A program made the position numbers and the translations under genes. Below, one piece after another: positions 7,195-13,549 of a stretch of DNA of 16,893 nt. The stretch spans positions 1-16,893 of the forward strand of contig JAGQUL010000130.1 of assembly GCA_020438525.1 (NCBI GenBank), written 5' to 3'. The notes beneath the pieces are model-generated. The model ran no database searches. It was not told the DNA's origin and worked only from the letters and a program-made list of their open reading frames with translations. The stretch comes from Thermoleophilia bacterium. GTDB taxonomy: Bacteria; Actinomycetota; Thermoleophilia; Gaiellales; SKUG01. Positions within the stretch are counted from its first letter, which is position 1. Each line of letters starts with the position of its first letter.

Positions 7195-8613
7195 ATGGAT
7201 GCATCCAAGTTCGACATCGTGGTGATCGGCGGCGGCCCGGGCGGCGAGGCAAGCGCCGCCCATGCGGCAAAGGCGGGCGCGTCCGTCGCGCTCGTGGAGC
7301 GTGAGCTGGTCGGTGGCGAGTGCCCCTATTGGGGGTGCATGCCGAGCAAGGCGCTGCTGCGCCCCGGGCAGGTCGTGGCGGAGGCCGAGCGGCATCCGGG
7401 GGCAGCGCAGATGCTCACCGGACCGTTCGACGTGGATGCCGCGCTCGAGCGGCGGGACGAGGTCGTGCGTCGGCTCGACGATTCGTCGCACGCGGGCCGG
7501 ATCGAGCGTCACGGGATCCAGATCGTACGTGGTCATGGGCGCCTGGCGGGCGAGCGTCGGGTCGTCGTCGAGCTCAATGATGGTGGGACGACGGAGCTGG
7601 CCGCGCGCAAGGCCGTGATCCTCGCTCCCGGAACCCGCGCATCGATCCCACCGATCGCGGGGCTGGTGGATGCCCGGCCGTGGACGAATCGCGAGGCGAC
7701 GCTCGTGGAGGTCGTGCCGGAGCGGCTGGCGATCATCGGCGGTGGGGTGATCGCGGTGGAGCTCGCGCAGGCGTTCCGCAGCTACGGCAGCGACGTGACG
7801 ATCATCGAGGCGCTCGACCGGCTGATCGCTCGCGAGGAGCCGGAGGCGTCGCGGCTGGTGACGGAGTCGCTGCTGCGCAATCGGATGTCGGTGCTGTGCG
7901 ATGCCCGGGTCGAGTCGGTGCGGCGGGATCCCGACGGCAGCGTCCGGCTCGCGGTCGCGGGCCGGAACGACGTGGTGGCCGACGAGGTGCTCGTCGCCAC
8001 GGGGCGCGCGGTCAACAGCGAGGACCTCGGGCTCGACACGGTCGGGGTCACGCCGGGGCGAGGGGGCGTGATCGAGGTGATCGACTGCATGATGGTCGAC
8101 GGCCTCGACTGGCTGTTCGTGGTGGGTGATGCGAACGGGCGTGCGCAGCTCACGCACACCGCGGTGTACCAGGCGAAGGTCGCGGCGCGGAACGCCCTGG
8201 GTCTCGAGACGCATTGCGTGGAAGACGAGCTGGCCGCGCCGCGCGTGGTGTTCACCGAGCCGAACGTCTGCGCGGTGGGGCACACCCTGGCGAGCGCCGA
8301 GCAGGCCGGGCTGCGCGTGCGGGCGTTCGACCGGGATCCGCAGCGCACGGCGGCCGGAAGCTTCTACGGGCGTGGCACGGAGGGGTTCGCGCGCCTGGTC
8401 GTGGACCTCGACGCAGGGCACATCGTGGGTGCAACCTTCGTGGGTGCGGACATCGCGGAGCTGCTGCACAGCGCGACGATCGCGATCATCGGCCGAGTGA
8501 GCGTGGAGCGGCTACGCCACTGCGTCGCGCCGTTCCCCACGCGCAGCGAGGTGTGGAACAAGCTCGTCGACCTGCTCGAGTTCGATCCCGACGTGGGCCT
8601 CTACCCCGCCTGA
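7195..8613 (+). CDS. FAD/NAD(P)-dependent pyridine nucleotide-disulfide oxidoreductase
   Basis: 472 residues, the length of dihydrolipoamide dehydrogenase and mercuric-reductase-type class I enzymes. The FAD-binding GGGPGG is at 12-17, the redox pair C43-x4-C48 is in GGECPYWGCMPSK, the NAD(P) motif IIGGGVIAVELA starts at 180, and the second FAD motif VVGDANG has D312. The C-terminal dimer interface ends with VAPFPTRSE. Classical dihydrolipoamide dehydrogenases have His-Pro-Thr-x-Ser-Glu here, so F447 replaces the catalytic base while E452 is kept. The redox disulfide is intact, but the usual lipoamide chemistry is unlikely. A quinone, thiol or dye-type reductase, or another electron transfer role, is possible. 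The ATG at 7195 has AGG 5 nt upstream and gives a proper N-terminal strand. No partner dehydrogenase-complex genes are nearby. Confidence 0.9.
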   Translation: MDASKFDIVVIGGGPGGEASAAHAAKAGASVALVERELVGGECPYWGCMPSKALLRPGQVVAEAERHPGAAQMLTGPFDVDAALERRDEVVRRLDDSSHAGRIERHGIQIVRGHGRLAGERRVVVELNDGGTTELAARKAVILAPGTRASIPPIAGLVDARPWTNREATLVEVVPERLAIIGGGVIAVELAQAFRSYGSDVTIIEALDRLIAREEPEASRLVTESLLRNRMSVLCDARVESVRRDPDGSVRLAVAGRNDVVADEVLVATGRAVNSEDLGLDTVGVTPGRGGVIEVIDCMMVDGLDWLFVVGDANGRAQLTHTAVYQAKVAARNALGLETHCVEDELAAPRVVFTEPNVCAVGHTLASAEQAGLRVRAFDRDPQRTAAGSFYGRGTEGFARLVVDLDAGHIVGATFVGADIAELLHSATIAIIGRVSVERLRHCVAPFPTRSEVWNKLVDLLEFDPDVGLYPA

Positions 8614-8805
8614 TCCCGCACCGATTTTCGTGCGATCGGGTGCAGCGCGCGACCCATCCGGCCCCCATACCGATTTTCGTGCGATCGGGTGCACGACTCG
8701 TCCTACTCCCCCATCCCACACCGATTTTCGTGCGATCGCAGCTACTGCCTTGTGGAATACGACACTCAGGGTCGTTCCCCGCAAGGAAGTGACGCCGCGT
8801 CAATG

Positions 8806-8852
8806 ACTACCGTGTCGGAATTGACCTCGGAGGTCACGATCTGCACGGTAGT
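8806..8852. other. Nested, exactly symmetric palindrome (cruciform-capable)
   Basis: Outer arms ACTACCGTG (8806-8814) and CACGGTAGT (8844-8852) and inner arms TGACCTC (8822-8828) and GAGGTCA (8830-8836) are all perfect. They share one centre at G8829, with 7 unpaired nt on each side between inner and outer arms. The element lies between the two opposed groups of 18-bp repeats. A smaller palindrome, TGACG-CCG-CGTCA (8790-8802), is next to it. It may be a dimeric-regulator operator with two nested half-site pairs, a structured RNA, or the centre of a small inverted-repeat element. Confidence 0.75.
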
Positions 8853-8875
8853 TGTGCGTGGTCGTGCGCCGTAGC

Positions 8876-8975
8876 GATCGCACGAAAATTGGTGAGGTGC
8901 TCGATCGCAGCATCGATATGCACTTGATCGCACGAAAATTGGTGAGGGGCTCCGTCGCAGCATCGAAATGCACTT
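8876..8975. repeat. 50-bp direct tandem duplication inside the array
   Basis: 8876-8925 and 8926-8975 are two head-to-tail 50-bp units differing at 4 positions. Each contains one 18-bp motif plus a flank with TCGCAGCATCGA. The array therefore grew at least partly by tandem duplication of a larger unit. Confidence 0.9.
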
Positions 8976-9074
8976 GATCGCACAAGAATCGGTTGGCTAT
9001 CGCACAAGAATTGGCTGGTCGATCGCACAACAATCGGTGGCGCGGATTCCGGTGGCGGGGGCTCAGGCGGGGGC

Positions 9075-9509
9075 TCAGGCGCGGGCGCGGGCGCGGCGCT
9101 GGCGGCGCCAGGCGAGCCAGAACCACACCAGCCCGCCGATCGCGGCGAACAGGCGCACGTCCACGATCTCGTCGACGTGCACTCCGGTGGCCTCGTCCAT
9201 CGCGTCCTGCCACGCAGCGCTCCGACCCGCGCGGCTCGCCGCCGAGCCGGCCGCATCGCCGGACGCATCGCCGACCGCAGCCCCGTTCGTGCGCCGAGCA
9301 ACCTCCGCGCGCGCCTGCTCGCGAGCATGCTCCTTCGCGACACAATCGGCGCGATCACGCGGATCGTGGAGCACCTCGCACCCCGCCGCACGCGCCGTGC
9401 CGACCCAGAAAGCCAGCACGACGGCACCGATCACGAGCGCCGCAGCGACGAACACGGCGGTCGCCACGGCACCCTGACGCGCTCCTCGGTTGGTTGCTAG
9501 GCGAAGCAT
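9075..9509 (-). CDS. Small two-helix membrane protein, function unknown
   Basis: 144 residues from ATG 9509; not recognised. A basic N-terminus (RLATNRGARQ) precedes a first membrane helix (about 14-38). An outside loop of about 80 residues follows, with two Cys (C44, C56) and a charged Ala/Arg/Glu-rich stretch. A second helix (LFAAIGGLVWFWLAW, about 120-134) comes next, and a very basic tail RRQRRARARA. Positive charges at both ends place both termini in the cytoplasm. The start is uncertain: ATG 9509 has GGAAG directly beside it, while a longer form would start at GTG 9545 inside the palindrome shared with the ABC gene. It diverges from the ABC exporter genes and ends 37 bp from the last 18-bp repeat. 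Confidence 0.6.
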   Translation of the reverse strand: MLRLATNRGARQGAVATAVFVAAALVIGAVVLAFWVGTARAAGCEVLHDPRDRADCVAKEHAREQARAEVARRTNGAAVGDASGDAAGSAASRAGRSAAWQDAMDEATGVHVDEIVDVRLFAAIGGLVWFWLAWRRQRRARARA

Positions 9510-9539
9510 CTTCCGATGCGTACCCCGAATCCGTGTCAC

Positions 9540-9555
9540 ACTCACGCGCGTGAGT
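9540..9555. promoter_or_regulatory. Perfect 16-bp palindrome at the divergent starts
   Basis: ACTCACGC followed by GCGTGAGT is an exact 16-bp palindrome centred between two divergent genes. It overlaps the GTG start of the ABC transporter gene (9550) and an alternative GTG of the minus-strand membrane protein (9545). Such a site could be an operator controlling both genes. Confidence 0.45.
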
Positions 9556-11388
9556 CATGGAACGACGACAGATCGACCCGCCCCGGACGGCGGCTGGCGC
9601 AGCTTCAAGCGGCTGCTGACCTTCTTCGGCCCCTTCCGACGCCAGCTGGCGATCAGCGTGGGCGCGGGCGTGGTGCTGAGCCTGCTCACGACCCGAATCC
9701 CGGTGATCATCGGCAACGCGGTCGATCACATCAAGGCCCGCGACTTCGACGCCACCACCGGCGACGCGCGCGACATCATGGTCGTGGCGCTCGTGATCGC
9801 GATCCTCGGCGCGTCCCGACGCGTCGCTGCCGGCCTGATGAGCCTCGGCATGGAGCAGGACATCCGCGAGCGCCTGTTCAGCCACCTGACCGGTCTGGGC
9901 TTCCGCTTCTTCGACCGGCAGCAGACCGGTCAGCTGCTGAGCCGTGCGACGAGCGACGTGTCGTCGGTTCGCTTCTTCCTGGGCTACGGCCTCACCTACT
10001 CGTTCATGCACCTGACCAAGCTGATCGTGGTGCCGATCATCCTGCTGCGCATCGACCCGATCCTCGCGATCATCGTGCTCGTGACGATGCCGGTGATCGT
10101 GGTCGTGAGCGTCCGCTTCTCGCGCCGCTCCCACCCGGTGCTGCGCGAGGCCCAGCAGCGGCTCGCGCTGGTCACCGCGCACGGCGAGGAGACGATCGTG
10201 GGGGCTCGCGTCGTGCGCTCGTTCGGCCAGGAGTCGCGCGAGGTCGAGCACTTCCGCACGCTCACCGATCGCGTGGTCGAGCAGGAGCGCGAGGGCATGC
10301 TGATCGCCGGGCGCTTCAAGCCGCTGTTCACGCTGATCCCGAACCTCGCGCTCGCCACCCTGCTCGTCGCGGGCGGCTACCGGATCTCCTCCGGCGCGCT
10401 CACCGCCGGCGACTTCGTGAACTTCTTCTTCCAGGTGCTGCTGCTCACCGCCCCGCTGCGCATCATCGGCAACCTGCTCAACCGAGCGCAGCGCGCAACC
10501 GCGTCGAGCGATCGCCTGTTCGAGCTGCTCGACGCCGACGACCGCATCCCGCAGCGCCACGATCCGCTGCCGCTGCCCCCGCGCGACCCCGACGGCTCCA
10601 GCCTCGTCTTCGAGCACGTCACCTTCGGCTATCGCGAGGGCCGCCACGTGATCGACGACCTGTCGCTCGCGATCGAGCCGGGCGAGACGATCGCGCTGAT
10701 CGGCCCCACCGGCTGCGGCAAGACCACGCTCGCATCGCTCGTGCCGCGCTTCTACGACCCCGAGCCCGGTGGTCGCGTGCTGCTCGACGGGATGGACCTG
10801 CGCGACCTGTCGCTGCACGAGCTGCGACGATCGATCGGCATCGTCGACCAGGAGCCGTTCCTGTTCAGCGCCACGATCGCGGAGAACCTGCGCTTCGGCA
10901 ATCCCGACGCGAGCGACGATGACGTGCTCGCGGCGATCGACGCCGCACAGGCCACCGAGTTCGTCGAACGGCTCCCGCAGGGCGTCGACACGGTGGTCGG
11001 CGAGCGTGGGCTCACGCTCTCGGGCGGCCAGCGCCAGCGCCTGGCGATCGCACGCGCGCTCGTGGTCGACCCACGCGTGCTGATCCTCGACGACGCCACC
11101 GCATCGGTCGACAGCCAGGTCGAGGAGCGCATCTCCTCCGCACTCTCCGGCGCCGCGGCCAGGCGAACCACGATCGTGATCGCACACCGCCCCTCCACGA
11201 TCGCGCTCGCGGACCGCATCGTCGTGATGGGCGAGGGCCGGGTCGAGGACGTCGGCACCCACGACGAGCTGATCGCCCGCAACCAGACCTACCAGCTCGT
11301 CCACGAGCAGCGCGCAGCCCGCCGCGAGTTCCTGCTCGACGAGCAGGCCGAAGGCGATGCGACCGAGCGGACCGGAGGCCTCGCATGA
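9550..11388 (+). CDS. ABC exporter half-transporter A (degenerate Walker B)
   Basis: 612 residues: a six-helix type I exporter membrane domain (about 20-330) fused to an ATPase domain. Walker A is GPTGCGKT (about 385-392), the signature LSGGQ (from 490) is canonical, and the H-loop is IAHRPST. Walker B reads ILDDATASVD, so the catalytic Glu is Asp, a hallmark of the degenerate site of heterodimeric exporters. It should pair with the product of the next gene, whose ATG overlaps its stop by 4 bp (ATGA). The GTG at 9550 is chosen because the frame upstream (to TTG 9490) codes for non-family sequence and runs through the divergent gene. No Shine-Dalgarno is visible, so a leaderless start is possible. 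The substrate, a drug, lipid or peptide, is not shown by the sequence. Confidence 0.92.
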   Translation: MSHGTTTDRPAPDGGWRSFKRLLTFFGPFRRQLAISVGAGVVLSLLTTRIPVIIGNAVDHIKARDFDATTGDARDIMVVALVIAILGASRRVAAGLMSLGMEQDIRERLFSHLTGLGFRFFDRQQTGQLLSRATSDVSSVRFFLGYGLTYSFMHLTKLIVVPIILLRIDPILAIIVLVTMPVIVVVSVRFSRRSHPVLREAQQRLALVTAHGEETIVGARVVRSFGQESREVEHFRTLTDRVVEQEREGMLIAGRFKPLFTLIPNLALATLLVAGGYRISSGALTAGDFVNFFFQVLLLTAPLRIIGNLLNRAQRATASSDRLFELLDADDRIPQRHDPLPLPPRDPDGSSLVFEHVTFGYREGRHVIDDLSLAIEPGETIALIGPTGCGKTTLASLVPRFYDPEPGGRVLLDGMDLRDLSLHELRRSIGIVDQEPFLFSATIAENLRFGNPDASDDDVLAAIDAAQATEFVERLPQGVDTVVGERGLTLSGGQRQRLAIARALVVDPRVLILDDATASVDSQVEERISSALSGAAARRTTIVIAHRPSTIALADRIVVMGEGRVEDVGTHDELIARNQTYQLVHEQRAARREFLLDEQAEGDATERTGGLA

Positions 11389-13268
11389 GCGCTCCGGATG
11401 CGACGACGACCAACGAATCGCGCAACGCCGACGTCTCCTCCAACGCGGTGCCGTTCGCATCCCGCGTCGTGCGACGACAGCGAGTCCGCCGGCTTGCCGC
11501 CTACGTGCGACCACACTGGCGCGAGTGCCTGCTCGCCGTGGTGACGATGCTCGTCTCGACGGTCGGCGCCGCCACGATCCCCTTCCTGCTCAAGCACGGA
11601 ATCGACAGCGGCGGGATCGGCGAGGCTGGAGCCTCCAGCTCGATCGACCAGCAGGCGATCTGGCTGTTCGCTGGGCTGGCCTCCGGAGCGGCGCTGCTGC
11701 AGTACGTCGCCGATCGACTCAACCAGCGCTGGTCGATCTGGAGCGTGCGCGTGGTCAACGACCTGCGCACCGACCTGTACGCACACATCAACCGGCAGGG
11801 GCTCGACTTCTTCTCGCGCCAGCGCACCGGCGTGGTGATCAGCCGCCTCACCAACGACGTCGAGGCGCTCGCGCAGCTCGTGAACGAGGGCGTGTTCATG
11901 CTCTTCGCGAACGTGCTGCAGCTCGTGCTGATCGAGGCGTTCCTGTTCAGCCTCAGCTGGCGGCTCGCGCTCTGGGTGAACGTGATCTTCCCGATCATGC
12001 TCGTCGCCACGATCGCGTTCCGGTACTACTCGACGCGCTCGTACCGACGCACCCGCGAGCGGATGGCGCTCGTCACCGCGTACCTCGCCGAGTCGCTCGG
12101 CGGCATGCGCGTGCTGCAGGCGTTCGCGGCCGAGGATCGCGCCGATGCGGAGTTCCACGAGACCAACACGCACTACAAGCGCGCGAACATGGAGACGATC
12201 TGGCAGAACGCGCTGTACTTCCCGGGCGTCGAGCTGCTCGCATCGGCCGGCACCGCGATCGTGCTGTGGCAGGGCGGCCAGCTCGCCGGGCAGAACCTCG
12301 TCACGGTCGGCGTGCTCGTGGCGTTCCTGCTCTACCTCGAGAACTTCTTCGACCCGATCCAGCAGCTGTCGCAGTTCTACGGGTCGTTCCTCGCCGCGAT
12401 GGCGGCGCTCGACAAGATCATGCAGGTGATGGAGACCGAGCCGACGATCCAGGACACCGCCGACGCTCGAGCGCTCGACGACGTTCGCGGGGAGGTCCAC
12501 TTCAGGAACGTCACGTTCCGCTACTCGCCGGACGGGCCCGACGTGCTGCGCGACGTGGTCGTGGACGTGGCGGCGGGCGAGACGGTCGCGCTCGTCGGCC
12601 ATACCGGCGCGGGCAAGTCGACGTTCGTGAAGCTGCTCACGCGCTTCTACGATCCGACCGAGGGCAGCGTGACGCTCGACGGAGTCGACCTGCGCGAGCT
12701 GCAGCAGACCTGGCTGCGCCGCAGCATGGGGATCGTGCCGCAGGAGGGGTTCCTGTTCGCAGGCAGCGTACGCGACAACATCGCCTACGGCCGACCCGAC
12801 GCGTCCGACGAGGACGTGCACGCGGCCGCCCGCGCCGTGGGTGCGGACCACTTCATCGACGAGCTCGAGGACGGCTACGACACGAACGTCGGTGAGCGCG
12901 GATCCCGTCTCAGCGCGGGCCAGCGCCAGCTCATCGCGTTCGCACGGGCGATGCTCGTGGACCCGCCGCTGCTGGTGCTCGACGAGGCGACGTCGAGCGT
13001 CGACGTCGAGACCGAGCTGCGGCTCTCGGATGGCCTCTCCGCGCTCGTTGCGGGCCGAACCGCGTTCATCGTGGCCCACCGCCTCTCCACCATCCGTGGC
13101 GCCGACCGGATCCTCGTGATCGACGACGGCCTGGTGGTCGAGCAGGGAACGCACGACGAGCTCGTCGCCGCCGGCGGGTTCTACGCCGGCCTCTACGGAA
13201 CCTGGACGGGCGGCCCTGATCCAGACGACACGATCGAGCACCGCCTCGCGGGCTCGCGCGACACCTGA
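11385..13268 (+). CDS. ABC exporter half-transporter B (catalytic Walker B, altered signature)
   Basis: 627 residues with the same exporter fold: membrane domain about 40-340 (including FFSRQRTGVVISRLTNDVEAL of the coupling region), then the ATPase. Walker A is GHTGAGKST (405-413), Walker B is LVLDEATSSVD with the catalytic Glu, and the H-loop is VAHRLST. The signature is LSAGQ (from 509) instead of LSGGQ. With partner A, the site built from this Walker A/B and A's LSGGQ is complete. The other site (A's Asp Walker B plus this LSAGQ) is degenerate. Translation is coupled to gene A by ATGA. It ends at a perfect hairpin, closing a two-gene operon. Multidrug or lipid export is the usual role of such pairs. 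Confidence 0.93.
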   Translation: MSAPDATTTNESRNADVSSNAVPFASRVVRRQRVRRLAAYVRPHWRECLLAVVTMLVSTVGAATIPFLLKHGIDSGGIGEAGASSSIDQQAIWLFAGLASGAALLQYVADRLNQRWSIWSVRVVNDLRTDLYAHINRQGLDFFSRQRTGVVISRLTNDVEALAQLVNEGVFMLFANVLQLVLIEAFLFSLSWRLALWVNVIFPIMLVATIAFRYYSTRSYRRTRERMALVTAYLAESLGGMRVLQAFAAEDRADAEFHETNTHYKRANMETIWQNALYFPGVELLASAGTAIVLWQGGQLAGQNLVTVGVLVAFLLYLENFFDPIQQLSQFYGSFLAAMAALDKIMQVMETEPTIQDTADARALDDVRGEVHFRNVTFRYSPDGPDVLRDVVVDVAAGETVALVGHTGAGKSTFVKLLTRFYDPTEGSVTLDGVDLRELQQTWLRRSMGIVPQEGFLFAGSVRDNIAYGRPDASDEDVHAAARAVGADHFIDELEDGYDTNVGERGSRLSAGQRQLIAFARAMLVDPPLLVLDEATSSVDVETELRLSDGLSALVAGRTAFIVAHRLSTIRGADRILVIDDGLVVEQGTHDELVAAGGFYAGLYGTWTGGPDPDDTIEHRLAGSRDT

Positions 13269-13277
13269 CGCTCGCTT

Positions 13278-13296
13278 CAGGCCACCCCGTGGCCTG
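13278..13296 (+). terminator. Hairpin terminator after the ABC pair
   Basis: CAGGCCAC (13278-13285) and GTGGCCTG (13289-13296) form a perfect 8-bp stem with a 3-nt loop 9 nt after the stop. There is no T-run. A weaker stem (13300-13318) follows directly. Confidence 0.7.
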
Positions 13297-13391
13297 CCCC
13301 CGGCCACCGATTGGTCGGAATCAGGTCGGTCTTCCACGCAACCTCCAGCACCCCCTCGGCGATACCCGGGTGGATCGTCGTCGAATTTTCG

Positions 13392-13420
13392 TTGACCGAT
13401 CCCGGCTGTCGTCGTACGGT
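13392..13420 (+). promoter_or_regulatory. Housekeeping-type promoter of the BECR-like gene
   Basis: TTGACC (13392-13397) and TACGGT (13415-13420) are separated by exactly 17 bp. The predicted start near 13427 leaves a leader of about 120 nt. The -10 region resembles that of the promoter at 2772-2800. Confidence 0.65.
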
Positions 13421-13469
13421 GGACCTGTGCTTTTCGCGCAGGGGGGACCGCGCGACTGCAGGACGAGCA

Positions 13470-13534
13470 AGGAAGCTTCGGACCGATCGGGAGAGGGTCG
13501 AGCCGCGAGCTTCGGGGACAGGCGAGAGCTTCCT
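13470..13534 (+). promoter_or_regulatory. Long-range inverted repeat in the leader
   Basis: AGGAAGCT (13470-13477) is complementary to AGCTTCCT (13527-13534), which directly abuts the very strong ribosome binding region GGGGGGAGGTGA (13535-13546). The pairing could present or mask that site. With an intervening 49 nt, chance pairing cannot be excluded. Confidence 0.3.
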
Positions 13535-13549
13535 GGGGGGAGGTGACAC

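Larger units (their letters stand above)
8618..9037. repeat. Array of eight 18-bp repeats in two opposed groups
   Basis: This covers most of the 461-bp gene-free stretch 8614-9074. Three copies read one way (8621-8638, 8670-8687, 8721-8738) and five the other (8875-8892, 8925-8942, 8975-8992, 8997-9014, 9020-9037). Written in the orientation of the second group, all eight share ATCGCACRAVAATYGG. Start-to-start steps are 49 and 51 bp in the first group, and 50, 50, 22 and 23 bp in the second. Copy 1 can fold as a hairpin just after the oxidoreductase stop, but copies 3-8 have lost the pairing, so it is the sequence, not a fold, that is kept. A protein-binding site array or a mobile-element remnant are the main options. 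Unequal spacing without constant spacers argues against CRISPR. Confidence 0.92.

Noticed and set aside
7122..7217. Longer start (to 7217) for the Sel1-repeat gene
   Set aside because: It would overlap the start of the divergent oxidoreductase gene, and the extra residues carry no repeat or other family sequence.
8803..8874. 23-codon open frame (MTTVSELTSEVTICTVVV...) with AAGGAAG upstream, ending just before repeat copy 4
   Set aside because: It coincides with the nested palindrome, which by itself creates similar open frames on both strands. The possible ribosome binding site is 13 nt away, and no coding bias can be judged at this length.
8618..9037. CRISPR array
   Set aside because: Repeats are in two orientations, spacing varies from 22 to 51 bp, some spacers are themselves duplicated, and no cas genes are present.
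9355..13337. Long minus-strand open frames opposite both ABC genes (719 and 682 codons)
   Set aside because: Antisense shadows with Arg/Glu/His/Val-biased composition and no recognisable motif; the plus strand is unambiguous.
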